A DNA stretch of 64,000 nt from JAYFQF01 sp034927285 (GTDB lineage: Bacteria > Bacillota > Peptococcia > DRI-13 > UBA5745). Positions 7,953 to 16,429 of this stretch are shown one piece after another. The DNA is taken from positions 49,919 through 113,918 of the forward strand of contig JAYFQF010000005.1 of the NCBI GenBank assembly GCA_034927285.1, read 5' to 3'. Positions within the stretch are counted from its first letter, which is position 1. Each line of letters starts with the position of its first letter. Made by a program: the position numbers and the translations under genes. Under the pieces are notes generated by a model. The model did no database searches. It was not told the DNA's origin and worked only from the letters and a program-made list of their open reading frames with translations.

Positions 7953-9437
7953 TTAAAACCGGAAATATAAAAAGGGATTGTAACTGGAGTCTACCAGATA
8001 GGCGGTGGACAAAAGCAGCGCCGCCAGCACCAGGACCGGTTTCAGCCAAAGGGTCAGCCGGGGGCGGCCTTCGGTCAGCCGGTTAAACAGCCGGGCCGGC
8101 CAGGGTGTGGCCGCCGCCAGGGCCAAGATCAGCATGACGCCGAAGGAACTCAGCAAATAGAGGATCCTGTCGTTGATCACTCCGCCGCCGATCCCCTGGC
8201 CGGCTAAAGCCAGCAGATAGCCGGTCAGTCCGGCCATATCCTCAAAAACAAAAATTGCCCAGCCTACCATGACTACTGAGACAGTATAAAACCAGCCCAC
8301 AGCCCGGGGGGCCTTTTCCAGCAGCCGGCGCAAGCCGCTTTTTTCCAGAGCAAGAAACACAAAATAATACAAACCCCAGAACAGGAAATTCCAATTGGCT
8401 CCGTGCCAGATGCCGGTGGCCATCCAGACTACCAGCAGATTGAAGGTGGTCCGGGCCAGTCCGCAGCGGCTGCCTCCCAAAGGAATATACAGATACTCCT
8501 TAAACCAGGTGCTTAAGCTGATATGCCAGCGACGCCAAAAGTCCGAGACGCTGCGGCTGATATAGGGATAGTCGAAGTTACGTTCAAACTCAAAACCCAG
8601 CATCCGCCCCAGGCCCACAGCCATGTCGGAGTAACCGGAAAAGTCGAAATACAACTGCAGGCCGAAGGCTACAATGCCGGCCCAGGCCGCCGTCAACGAC
8701 ATTTCCGCCGGCGTAAACGCCTTGATGCTGTCCCAGAACAATCCAATATTGTTGGCCAGAAGTACTTTTTTGGCCAGCCCCACGGCGAAGATGCCTACGC
8801 CGCTGCCGAAAGCCGCCAGAGATTCCCGCCGTTCATTGAGCTGCCGGGCCACGGTGTTATACCGGACGATGGGCCCGGCAATCAACTGGGGGAACATGGC
8901 CACATAAGTGCCGAAACTGATCAGGCTGTGCTGGACGGGGGCTTTTCCCCGGTAGACGTCGATGGTATAAGACATGGTCTGAAAGGTATAAAAGGAAATG
9001 CCCAGGGGCAGCGGCAGATCCGGCAGGCTTAAGCGCAGCCCCAAAAGACTGTTGATATTATCGGCAATAAAACCGCCATATTTGAAAAAGCCCAGAATGC
9101 CGATATTGACCGCCACCGCCAGAGCCAGGATCAGCTTAGCCCGGAAGGCAGCAGCTTGCCCGCGGGGAGCAACTCCTCCACCGGAGGCGTGGCCGCCGTC
9201 AGCCTGTCCGCCGCCGGCTTCTCCCGGCGGACCCCAACGCTCCAGCATCAGCCCCGTGGCATAGCCGAAGACAATCGTAAACAGCATCAAAAAAATATAG
9301 ATGGGCTCTCCCCAGGCATAGAAAATAAGGCTGGCAAAAAACAGCATCCTGTTTCGCCAGGCCTTAGGCAGAAGATAATACGCCAGCAGCACCGCCGGCA
9401 AATAGCAAAAAAGGAAAAGTAAGCTGGAAAAAACCAT
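7953..9437 (-). CDS. MBOAT family O-acyltransferase (AlgI/DltB-like)
   Basis: Polytopic membrane enzyme of 494 residues that moves acyl groups across the membrane for surface polymer O-acylation. Family signs are LPLPLGISFYTFQTMSYTID (about 143-160), FPQLIAGPIVRY (182-193), YFDFSGYSDMAVGLGRMLG (263-281), DFWRRWHISLSTWFKEYLY (299-317) and the catalytic histidine region MATGIWHGANWNFLFWG, His345. Residues 69-98 form a Gly/Ala-rich hydrophilic insert between membrane segments, unusual for the family. It lies 80 bp upstream of the DHHW gene in the same orientation, the standard pairing for this pathway. The ribosome site is GGGAGGAAAA. Confidence 0.95.
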   Translation of the reverse strand: MVFSSLLFLFCYLPAVLLAYYLLPKAWRNRMLFFASLIFYAWGEPIYIFLMLFTIVFGYATGLMLERWGPPGEAGGGQADGGHASGGGVAPRGQAAAFRAKLILALAVAVNIGILGFFKYGGFIADNINSLLGLRLSLPDLPLPLGISFYTFQTMSYTIDVYRGKAPVQHSLISFGTYVAMFPQLIAGPIVRYNTVARQLNERRESLAAFGSGVGIFAVGLAKKVLLANNIGLFWDSIKAFTPAEMSLTAAWAGIVAFGLQLYFDFSGYSDMAVGLGRMLGFEFERNFDYPYISRSVSDFWRRWHISLSTWFKEYLYIPLGGSRCGLARTTFNLLVVWMATGIWHGANWNFLFWGLYYFVFLALEKSGLRRLLEKAPRAVGWFYTVSVVMVGWAIFVFEDMAGLTGYLLALAGQGIGGGVINDRILYLLSSFGVMLILALAAATPWPARLFNRLTEGRPRLTLWLKPVLVLAALLLSTAYLVDSSYNPFLYFRF

Positions 9438-9534
9438 GGCTGGATTTTCCTCCCTGAGGAGTTTATCCCTTGCGGGCGGCGGCAGGCCCTCTGCCGCTCT
9501 TTCTTTATATCATAATGATCCGCAAGTTTAAAGC

Positions 9535-10035
9535 TTATTTAAAATAGCTTTCGAAATCTTCGGCGATGCCGTCGGCGTCTTTGGCTACGACATACAAAAG
9601 ATAACGGCCTTTTTCAATCAGCTTGTAATTTTTTACAATCTCATACTGATCCGGCAGGTATTGGCTCCAGGTCTGCACATTGGTTTCCTGGCGGGCTTCC
9701 AGGCCGGCCTTCAGATCCGCCACGTCTTCCGGGGTTTTTGCTTTTACAATCACCAGATCGGCGGCTTTAACATTCATCATGGCCATATAGCCCACGGCCT
9801 CCTCATACTTTTCGCTGTCCAGGCCGAAAAAATCCTTCAGCCCGGTTTCGTCCAGCTGCATGGTGGCCACGTCAACTTTTTCCAATAAGGCGGCGCCCAT
9901 CTCGCCGGCTGAGGCGGAAGCCACAGGTTCCTCATCGGCGCCGGCTGCGCCGGAATTTCCGCCGCAGCCGGCGGCAAGTCCCAGGGTAAGGATCAGAACC
10001 GCCGTCAGGGCAGTCAATAAAATTCTTTTTTTCAT
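9535..10035 (-). CDS. DUF4358 domain lipoprotein
   Basis: Predicted 166-residue lipoprotein. The signal ends in the lipobox LAAGCGG (Cys near residue 24), followed by a Gly/Ala/Glu linker and a globular domain with KDFFGLDSEKYEEAVGYMAMM and DLVIVKAKTPEDVADLKAGL, which I recognise as DUF4358. Genes of this family often sit beside MBOAT and DHHW genes in Firmicutes, as here, so an accessory role in surface acylation is likely by association; its activity is unknown. I prefer the ATG at 10035, which starts a normal signal peptide and has AAGGAG 12 bases upstream; an ATG eight codons earlier has no ribosome site. Confidence 0.85.
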   Translation of the reverse strand: MKKRILLTALTAVLILTLGLAAGCGGNSGAAGADEEPVASASAGEMGAALLEKVDVATMQLDETGLKDFFGLDSEKYEEAVGYMAMMNVKAADLVIVKAKTPEDVADLKAGLEARQETNVQTWSQYLPDQYEIVKNYKLIEKGRYLLYVVAKDADGIAEDFESYFK

Positions 10036-10183
10036 CTCTTTTTCGGTCTCCTTTTTCATTGCCGGATTATGCCCTCATCCTTGGGGCCTATCTTTTAGAC
10101 GCAGGCCGGGGAGTTTTGTTCCCCCGCTCCGCAAATATTTCTCTCCGCTTACCAAAGGCTCCCGGCTGAAATAAGAGAGCAGA

Positions 10184-11122
10184 CTAAAACAGGGCCAGGT
10201 TTTTCAGGATCACAATCCAAAAGAACATGGTAAAGATGGAGAAAATCGACGTATAGACCACCAACTGTCCCGCCAGGTCGCTGTCGCCGTCCATCTGCTG
10301 GGCCATGGCAAAGGAGGAGGTGGCCACCGGTGAAGCAAACAGCGGCAGCAGCGTAATGATAGCCAGATCCCGGAACCCCAGCAGGGCCGCCACGCTGAGC
10401 CACAGAGCCGGCACCACGATCAGGCGGCCGGTGACGCAAATCACCAGTTGCCGTAAAAAGCCCTTGGTGTCGGAAAAAGAGAAGCTCCCCCCCAATACCA
10501 TCAATCCCAAAGGCGTAGCCACCTTGCTGATGGCGGAAGTGGCCGAGGCCAACGGTCCGGGCAGCGGCAGCTCCAGCACCAGAAGCAATAGACCGGCCAG
10601 GGCCCCCACAATCAAAGGATTGGTCAGAATCTTCCTGCCGATCCGGCTGTAATCAATTTTTCCTTCCCGGAATAATTCCAGGGACAATACCGCCAAAAAA
10701 TTAAACAGGGGCACAATCACCGCCACCACGGCCGCGGTATCCCCCAATTGCTCCCGGCCCCATAACGAAAGGGCTACCGGTATGCCGAATAAAACGAAAT
10801 TACTGCGGAACAGACACTGAACCATTACCCCCTGCTTCGGTTTTTCCTTTTCCAGAAGGGGCACCAAAAGCCAGGCCAAAAAAAAGGTGGCGATTACGGC
10901 GGCGGCGGCAAATCCTATCAGAGGAAAGTCCACGCCCTCACTTAAATTGATGTTCCGGACGTTTTCAAACAGCAGCATGGGCAAAAACAGCTGGAAGCAT
11001 ATGCCGTTCATCTGCTTCACCGTGGTTTCATTCCACAGGCACAGCCGGCGCAGCAGGTAGCCCAGACACAGATAGACCAGCAGCGGAAACACTACGGTAA
11101 AAGCCAGCACGAGATTTTCCAT
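10184..11122 (-). CDS. AEC family transporter (auxin efflux carrier superfamily)
   Basis: Membrane transporter of 312 residues with about ten hydrophobic segments, built as two five-helix halves. Typical features are the N-terminal LVYLCLGYLLRRLCLWNE, the QLFLPMLLFENVRN segment, and VATPLGLMVLGGSFS followed by LPLFASPVATSSFAMAQQM in the second half. Bacterial members export or import malonate, malate or other organic acids; the substrate cannot be told here. It lies 124 bp downstream of the folate genes on the same strand and may share their transcript. Confidence 0.85.
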   Translation of the reverse strand: MENLVLAFTVVFPLLVYLCLGYLLRRLCLWNETTVKQMNGICFQLFLPMLLFENVRNINLSEGVDFPLIGFAAAAVIATFFLAWLLVPLLEKEKPKQGVMVQCLFRSNFVLFGIPVALSLWGREQLGDTAAVVAVIVPLFNFLAVLSLELFREGKIDYSRIGRKILTNPLIVGALAGLLLLVLELPLPGPLASATSAISKVATPLGLMVLGGSFSFSDTKGFLRQLVICVTGRLIVVPALWLSVAALLGFRDLAIITLLPLFASPVATSSFAMAQQMDGDSDLAGQLVVYTSIFSIFTMFFWIVILKNLALF

Positions 11123-11239
11123 GATGAATCATTCCTTCTTCCGGCAGCGAAAATCCAGATCAGAGGCCACCGGCTTTCCATTCTTATCTTAATCCGCCCG
11201 GTTTTAATCCGCCCGGGAGAAGCCGCCACAGGGCCGGCC

Positions 11240-11884
11240 TCAGCGGCAGTCGGCAATCCCCTTTTCCCAGACGACAAAATCCACGCTTTGATCATGGCTT
11301 CCGGCAGGCAGCTCCGGCCTGAGCAGCAGTTCCCGGCACAAAGCCGCGGTAATAAAAGGGGCGCCGCTTTCCCTGGCCGCCGCCAGATAACGGTCATAAT
11401 ACCCGCCGCCCCGGCCCAGGCGCCGGCCGGTGAAATCACAGCTTAAGCAAGGGAGAATCAACAGGCCCAGCTCCTCCGGCAGGGCCAGAGCGCATTCAGG
11501 AGAAGGTTCCAATAGCTTCAGCGGGCCGGCGGAGGGTTTCAGCTGAGCCAGAGAAGTCACCCACCGGGCCTCCATCCTGCCCTTCTCCCGGCAAAGAGGC
11601 AGGGCTATCCGCTTTCCCGCCCCCAGAGCCTGAAGAATCAAAGGCCGGGTATGGATTTCCCAGCCCAGTCCCACATATAGGAAAAGGGATTTCGCCCGGC
11701 GGTATTCCTGCCAGTCCGCCAGGCGGGACAGAATCCTTTTATCGGAATCCTCCCGGCCTCTGGCGTCCAGGCTTTTTGCCAGGTCCAAAAGCTGCCGGCG
11801 CAGCCGCTGCTTTTCCGCCGCCAGCTCCGGGGGCTTTATCTGTTCTTTTGGTTTTTTCTGCTCTTTTTTCTTTTCCGGCGTCAT
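11240..11884 (-). CDS. 5-formyltetrahydrofolate cyclo-ligase
   Basis: ATP-dependent conversion of 5-formyl-THF to 5,10-methenyl-THF (MTHFS). The 214-residue protein shows the N-terminal KQRLRRQLLDLAKSL helix, the substrate segment SLFLYVGLGWEIHTRPLI and the phosphate-binding C-terminal motif TGRRLGRGGGYYDRYLA. A 25-residue Lys/Pro/Glu-rich extension precedes the family core. The ATG at 11884 follows GGGGGAG. It is clustered with fchA and fhs, which use neighbouring folate species, and feeds the same methenyl-THF pool. Confidence 0.93.
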   Translation of the reverse strand: MTPEKKKEQKKPKEQIKPPELAAEKQRLRRQLLDLAKSLDARGREDSDKRILSRLADWQEYRRAKSLFLYVGLGWEIHTRPLILQALGAGKRIALPLCREKGRMEARWVTSLAQLKPSAGPLKLLEPSPECALALPEELGLLILPCLSCDFTGRRLGRGGGYYDRYLAAARESGAPFITAALCRELLLRPELPAGSHDQSVDFVVWEKGIADCR

Positions 11885-11959
11885 TTGTCTCCCCCTGATA
11901 AGCCAGCCAATACGCGCCACCCAGGAACGGGCCGCCGCCGATGAGGTTTCCTGTGGCTT

Positions 11960-12583
11960 TTATTTAACGATCTGCCGGAGTACCTGCCGGCAGATTCCTT
12001 CAGCCAGTACCCGGCTCTCCCCGGAAATTTTCAAGGCTTTTTCCTCCAGCTCCAAAGCCAAAGCCCGGTTTTTCATCAGGCCGGTATTGATATATACGTT
12101 CATTTCCCCACAGGATACGGCGGCCTGCAAAAGCCTTGCGCCGCAGGCCACATCGCTGATGGCCAGCCGGCTGCCTTTTTCCGCCAGAACCTGCTGAAGT
12201 TCCAGTGCCTCCAGGGCCTTTTTCATAATCTCCAGAGGCACCGCCGCCGCCTGGGCCAGGGCCTCCTCCATGACTTTTTCCCGCTCCGCCAGTTCCTCCG
12301 GCGTATCCTTAGGCAGGCCGTAGGCCCGGGCCAGGGGAGCGAAGGCCTCGGCATCGGCGGCGATTAAATCCTTCAGTTCCCGGCGTAAGGCTTCGGTTTT
12401 CTTCAAAACCTCCCGCAACGTTTCCTCATGCTGGGCGTACTTTTTTTTGCCCAGGGTCAGATTGATCACCATGCTGCCCAGGGCGGCTCCCAGAGCGCCG
12501 GCCAAAGCCGCCGCTCCGCCGCCGCCGGGAGTGGCCTTGGAGGAAGCCAGATCCTCCAGAAATAAATCCAGGGTTTCCGTCAT
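11960..12583 (-). CDS. fchA: methenyltetrahydrofolate cyclohydrolase / cyclodeaminase family
   Basis: Small helical enzyme of 207 residues, FTCD-C/FchA type, interconverting 5,10-methenyl-THF and 10-formyl-THF. Family signs are FLEDLASSKATPGGGGAAALAGALGAALG (residues 8-36, glycine-rich folate loop), MVINLTLGKKKY, AFAPLARAYGLPKDTPEE and ISDVACGARLLQAAV. It starts 11 bp after the fhs stop, so the two are co-transcribed. The pair fhs-fchA is typical of Clostridia that make or use formate. No FolD is visible in the window. Confidence 0.92.
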   Translation of the reverse strand: MTETLDLFLEDLASSKATPGGGGAAALAGALGAALGSMVINLTLGKKKYAQHEETLREVLKKTEALRRELKDLIAADAEAFAPLARAYGLPKDTPEELAEREKVMEEALAQAAAVPLEIMKKALEALELQQVLAEKGSRLAISDVACGARLLQAAVSCGEMNVYINTGLMKNRALALELEEKALKISGESRVLAEGICRQVLRQIVK

Positions 12584-12594
12584 AGGCCCTCCTC

Positions 12595-14268
12595 TTAAAA
12601 TAAGCCGGAGATCCGGCCCTGATTATCCACGTCGATCTTTTCCGCCGCGGGAACTTTAGGCAGGCCCGGCATGGTCATGATTTCTCCGGTCAAGGCTACC
12701 ACAAAGCCGGCGCCGGCAGATACCCGCAAGGACCGCACGCTGATACGGAAGCCTTTGGGACGGCCCAGGAGAGTCGGATCATCCGACAAAGAATATTGAG
12801 TCTTGGCCATACAGACCGGATAAGCGCCATAGCCGAGGCTTTCCAAACGGTCCAGTTCCTTGAGAGCGGCGGCGCTGAAATCCACCCCGCCGGCGCCGTA
12901 AACCTTTTCCGCGATTTTTGTGATCTTTGTCCGCAGATTGTCGGCATCGTCATAGATAAAATGAAAGTCCTTTTTGCCCTCCCCGATAAGGCGCAGCACC
13001 TCCCGGGCCAGGGTTTCGCCGCCCCGGCCGCCCTGGGCCCAGACCTGGGACAGGGCCACGTTGACCCCCAGTTCCCGGCAGCGTGCTTCCACCAGGGCCA
13101 GTTCCTCAGGATCGTCGCCGGGGAAGCGGTTCAGGGCCACCACCGCCGGCAGGCCGAAATGCCCGGTGATATTTTCAATATGTTTTAATAAATTCGGCAG
13201 CCCTTTTTCCAGGGCATCCAGATTTTTCTCCGCCAATTGGGTCTTAGGCAGGCCGCCGTGCATCTTCAGAGCCCGCACCGTAGCCACGATCACTACGGCG
13301 TCAGGGGTAAAGCCCGCTTTGCGGCATTTGATATCCATAAACTTTTCAGCCCCCAGGTCGGCGCCGAAGCCGGCTTCCGTCACCACGTAGTCTGCCAGGG
13401 AAAGGGCCAGCCTTGTGGCCATGATGCTGTTGCAGCCATGGGCGATATTGGCAAAGGGGCCGCCGTGAACGATGGCGGGAGTGTGCTCCAGAGTCTGGAC
13501 CAAATTAGGCTTGAGGGCGTCCTTTAAAAGCGCCGCCATGGCCCCTTGCGCTTTCAGCTCCCCGGCGGTCACCGGCCGGTCCTGCCGGGTATAACCGACG
13601 ATAACAGAGGCCAGTTTCGCCTTCAGATCGTCGATATCTTCAGAAAGGCAAAGAATCGCCATGATTTCCGAAGCCACAGTGATATCGTAGCCGTCCTCCC
13701 GGGGCATGCCGCCGGCTTTGCCCCCCAGGCCGCAGACGATATGGCGCAGCTGGCGGTCGTTCATATCCACGCAGCGCTTCCAGGTGATGCGCCGGGGATC
13801 CAGATCCAGCTGGTTCCCCTGGAAAATATGGTTGTCGATGAGAGCAGCCAAAAGGTTATTTGCCGCGCCGATAGCATGAAAATCACCGGTGAAGTGCAGG
13901 TTGATGTCTTCCATAGGCACTACCTGGGCATAGCCGCCGCCGGCCGCTCCCCCTTTAATGCCGAAAACCGGCCCCAGGGAAGGTTCCCGTAAAGCGATAG
14001 CGGCTTTTTTCCCCAACCGGCTTAAGGCGTCCCCCAGCCCTACGGTGGTGGTGGTCTTCCCTTCGCCGGCGGGGGTGGGGGTAATGGCCGTCACCAGCAC
14101 CAGCTTGCCCTGCTTTTCTGCGGTCGGCAAACGGGTATAGTCGATCTTTGCCTTACCTTTTCCATAGAGCTCCAGTACGTCGCGCTCCAGGCCCAGCTTT
14201 TCCGCTACCTTCTCTATGGGCCAAAGGGGTGTTTCCTGGGCAATCTGAATGTCGCTTTTGCAGGTCAT
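12595..14268 (-). CDS. fhs: formate-tetrahydrofolate ligase
   Basis: ATP-dependent synthesis of 10-formyl-THF from formate and THF, or the reverse with ATP gain during purine or amino acid fermentation. The 557-residue length is standard. Visible features are the P-loop TPTPAGEGKTTTTVGLGDAL (about 60-80), LREPSLGPVFGIKGGAAGGG, the folate region HFTGDFHAIGAANNLLAALIDN and MPGLPKVPAAEKIDVD at the C terminus. It is the first gene of the folate cluster, with its own promoter at about 14340-14367 and ribosome site GGGGAGG. I looked for a tetrahydrofolate riboswitch in the 5' region and did not find one. Confidence 0.97.
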   Translation of the reverse strand: MTCKSDIQIAQETPLWPIEKVAEKLGLERDVLELYGKGKAKIDYTRLPTAEKQGKLVLVTAITPTPAGEGKTTTTVGLGDALSRLGKKAAIALREPSLGPVFGIKGGAAGGGYAQVVPMEDINLHFTGDFHAIGAANNLLAALIDNHIFQGNQLDLDPRRITWKRCVDMNDRQLRHIVCGLGGKAGGMPREDGYDITVASEIMAILCLSEDIDDLKAKLASVIVGYTRQDRPVTAGELKAQGAMAALLKDALKPNLVQTLEHTPAIVHGGPFANIAHGCNSIMATRLALSLADYVVTEAGFGADLGAEKFMDIKCRKAGFTPDAVVIVATVRALKMHGGLPKTQLAEKNLDALEKGLPNLLKHIENITGHFGLPAVVALNRFPGDDPEELALVEARCRELGVNVALSQVWAQGGRGGETLAREVLRLIGEGKKDFHFIYDDADNLRTKITKIAEKVYGAGGVDFSAAALKELDRLESLGYGAYPVCMAKTQYSLSDDPTLLGRPKGFRISVRSLRVSAGAGFVVALTGEIMTMPGLPKVPAAEKIDVDNQGRISGLF

Positions 14269-14339
14269 GTTAAGCCTCCCCGTTCTTTTATCGGCTTCCG
14301 GCCGCAGGTTACTGCCGAGCCTTTCATCTCAATATTTAG

Positions 14340-14367
14340 ATCATATCATATTTGGGCCGAAAGCCAA
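14340..14367 (-). promoter_or_regulatory. candidate promoter of fhs
   Basis: On the minus strand, TTGGCT (14362-14367), 16-bp spacer, TATGAT (14340-14345), about 70 bp upstream of the fhs start. The -35 match is only moderate. Confidence 0.5.
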
Positions 14368-14509
14368 AGGGCCCAAGGGATGTATACGCATCAATCCGCC
14401 AGCCCGGCAGGCTGATCTTTCTTCACCGCCGGCGGGACAAGTGACCTTGGCATCTGCCGTGGCCCGGCTCTTCGATGGCTGTTGAAAATAATGTATTTGC
14501 TGAAATCCT

Positions 14510-14700
14510 TTAAATACAAAAACAGGGCCGCCTCCTGGACAGTGAGGAGGCCGGCATTGGCCTTATGGATGAGACTTAATGTGTTGTGTTGTTCCAAGGT
14601 TAGTTTAATCACTCCTGTTTTCATCCGATTAGTTTACCCACAGGGGGTGACATTTTCTCTGGTTACTCTACAGGGTGACATTATCACAGATTAACCACAA
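14510..14700 (-). pseudogene. transposase remnant with insertion-sequence end
   Basis: The minus-strand frame from 14624 encodes MKTGVIKLTLEQHNTLSLIH and then KANAGLLTVQEAALFL, which looks like the helix-turn-helix start of an ISNCY-type transposase. It breaks off after about 36 residues into unrelated sequence. Upstream (14640-14700) are two spaced copies of AATGTCACC with flanking CTGT, the kind of repeated end found on such elements. The rest of the element is gone. It probably shed its body before or while the neighbouring GntR operon became fixed here. Confidence 0.55.
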
Positions 14701-14716
14701 AAGATTTTCCCGGTCC

Positions 14717-14745
14717 TTGACAAAAAACCGTATCAGTTATATGAT
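14717..14745 (+). promoter_or_regulatory. promoter of the first GntR-ABC operon
   Basis: TTGACA (14717-14722), 17-bp spacer, TATGAT (14740-14745): near consensus, 63 bp before the GntR start. Confidence 0.85.
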
Positions 14746-14777
14746 ACGGTTACACCGTACTATCTTAGTAATACGGT
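14727..14777. promoter_or_regulatory. double GntR-type operator
   Basis: A perfect inverted repeat ACCGTATCA (14727-14735) / TGATACGGT (14742-14750) with a 6-bp spacer covers the promoter spacer and -10 box. A second, imperfect 24-bp palindrome follows at 14754-14777 (ACCGTA ... TACGGT). The two share half-sites, as expected for cooperative autorepression by the adjacent GntR protein. Confidence 0.8.
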
Positions 14778-14807
14778 TTTGATGCTGAAAGGTTGCAGGT
14801 AAGCCCC

Positions 14808-15188
14808 ATGATTTCTTTTGAGCACTTTATCCTGGAGGACGGCAGTCCCATTTATGCACAAATCATACGGCATATTAAGCGGGGCATTACCGCGGGAACG
14901 ATCAAAAACCAGGATGAAATGCCCTCGAGAAGAGTACTGTCCGCCCTGCTGGGGGTGAACCCGAATACCGTCCAAAAAGCCTACCGCCTGCTGGAGGAGG
15001 AAAAGATCATCGAATCCCGTTCCGGCGCCAAAAGCTATGTGACGGTAAACTCGGACCAGGTGGAGAAAATCCGCTCTCAGCTGCTGGAAAGCGATACCAG
15101 GACATGGATCGAAGCCATGAAACAAATGGGGCTTTCCCGGGAGGGGGCCCTCAGGCTGGCGGAAAAGATCTGGGGGACGCCGGATTGA
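14808..15188 (+). CDS. GntR family regulator, YtrA subfamily
   Basis: Repressor of 126 residues. A winged helix fills residues 10-75 (SPIYAQIIRHIKRGITAGTI and RRVLSALLGVNPNTVQKAYR), followed by a short helical C-terminal tail without a ligand domain, the YtrA layout that usually controls the ABC transporter in the same operon. The ATG at 14808 is preferred; a TTG five codons earlier is possible. The next gene starts 14 bp later. The palindromes overlapping its promoter are the likely target. Confidence 0.92.
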   Translation: MISFEHFILEDGSPIYAQIIRHIKRGITAGTIKNQDEMPSRRVLSALLGVNPNTVQKAYRLLEEEKIIESRSGAKSYVTVNSDQVEKIRSQLLESDTRTWIEAMKQMGLSREGALRLAEKIWGTPD

Positions 15189-15202
15189 ATAAGGAGTTTT
15201 TG

Positions 15203-15931
15203 ATGAAGCGATATTTTTCCGTATTGATGATCGCCGCCAGAAGCACGATCTATAAAATAACCGGCCTCCTTTTGCTGATGGGGGCGGCGGAAGCCGCCTT
15301 GTTTTACCGCCTGCTGCAAAAGAGTGCCGCCGAGGGCCCTGCGCCGCTGGAATCGTTGATTACCCGAAGCCGGCTTTCCCTGATCTGCGGCCTCGCCTTT
15401 TTCCTGCTGTGCGTAATTCTCAGCCTGGTGGGATATGAGTTTTCCGGCAGCAAGACGCGGTATACCATCCAACGGCTTTCCCTCCCGGAGGAAGCGGCCG
15501 TTCTTTTATGGGCCTTTTACAATATGCTTTGCTTTTTAATTTTCTGGGCCGCACAGCTGCTGGTGGTTCTGCTGCTGTGCCGCTTATACATTTCCGTCAT
15601 GGAGCCGACCTATTGGAACCGGCAGACGATTTTTCTGGCCTTTTACCGCAGCGGCTTCCTGCACAGCCTGCTTCCCCTGGAAGAAACCAGCCGCTGGCTC
15701 CGGAACGGGGCGTTGATCCTCGGGCTGGGCCTTGCCGGGGCCTGCTTCCCGCTGAAGCAAAGGCGGGGCCAAAAGGGCCTTGCCATGGCGGTATTGGCTG
15801 CGTTGACCTTTATCACCTTTCCCCAGGAAATGGGCAGTTTCGGTTCGGATGCAATCATCATGCTGATCGCCCTGGGGACGGCGGCATATTCATTTTATGG
15901 AATTTGGTGGGGGCCAAGGGATGAGAGCTGA
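15203..15931 (+). CDS. ABC transporter membrane protein of GntR operon 1
   Basis: A 242-residue protein with about six membrane segments (for example ITGLLLLMGAAEAALFYRLL near 20-40 and a last one ending AYSFYGIWW). It looks like the membrane part of an ABC-2 type exporter but I recognise no named family. RBS AAGGAG lies 6 bases before the ATG. Its end overlaps the next gene by 11 bp, so both are translated together. Between the second and third segments a short loop carries SGSKTRYTIQRLSLPEEAA, similar in position to the KSIYLMKRLPNRWEL loop of the next protein, suggesting the two are distant paralogues forming a heterodimer. Confidence 0.7.
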   Translation: MKRYFSVLMIAARSTIYKITGLLLLMGAAEAALFYRLLQKSAAEGPAPLESLITRSRLSLICGLAFFLLCVILSLVGYEFSGSKTRYTIQRLSLPEEAAVLLWAFYNMLCFLIFWAAQLLVVLLLCRLYISVMEPTYWNRQTIFLAFYRSGFLHSLLPLEETSRWLRNGALILGLGLAGACFPLKQRRGQKGLAMAVLAALTFITFPQEMGSFGSDAIIMLIALGTAAYSFYGIWWGPRDES

Positions 15932-16427
15932 CATAGAAAAATATTTCCCCGCGGGAATTGACCGCCGGCAGGAAATCAAATGGATCGTCATCGGTCTTTC
16001 GGCAAGCTTTATTTACAGCCTGGAGTTTTTTATCTTCCTGTCAAACCGTTACTATTCCCTGTTTACCATGCGGGGAAAAAAGCTGGTGCTGACCGAGGGT
16101 GCCGTCATGCCGGACTTCGTGGAAGTCCTGGGATCAAGCCTCACGGGCTTTTGGCTCGTGGCCCTTTGTATGGTTGCGCTTTTTGCCTATCACTACGTTT
16201 ATCATTACCAGGGCAGTAAAAGTATCTACCTGATGAAGCGGCTGCCAAACCGCTGGGAGCTTTGGCGGCGCTGCGTTGCCCTGCCGGCGCTTTCCGCGGC
16301 GGCGGCCCTTTGCCTGGCCGGCCTTTTGCTGCTGATTTATCTCGGGATATATCTCCTGGTTACCCCAAAAACCTGTCTGGCTCCCGGTCAATGGCAAAAA
16401 ATCTGGAATACTTATTTAGGAGTATAG
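15921..16427 (+). CDS. second ABC membrane protein of GntR operon 1
   Basis: A 168-residue protein with about four membrane segments (around 22-42, 68-95, 118-145). It contains GSKSIYLMKRLPNRWELWRR, a cytoplasmic loop also seen in ABC permeases of YtrA-type operons. The start overlaps the previous gene and follows AAGGG. The next gene, the ATPase, begins 3 bp after its stop. Probably the second half of the exporter's membrane domain. Confidence 0.7.
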   Translation: MRADIEKYFPAGIDRRQEIKWIVIGLSASFIYSLEFFIFLSNRYYSLFTMRGKKLVLTEGAVMPDFVEVLGSSLTGFWLVALCMVALFAYHYVYHYQGSKSIYLMKRLPNRWELWRRCVALPALSAAAALCLAGLLLLIYLGIYLLVTPKTCLAPGQWQKIWNTYLGV

Positions 16428-16429
16428 CT

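Noticed and set aside
14269..14340. Possible tetrahydrofolate riboswitch before fhs
   Set aside because: None of the conserved THF-aptamer blocks could be found in the leader.
15946..15962. Palindrome-like ATTTCCCCGCGGGAATT considered as a second Noc site
   Set aside because: Three extra bases at the centre alter half-site spacing.
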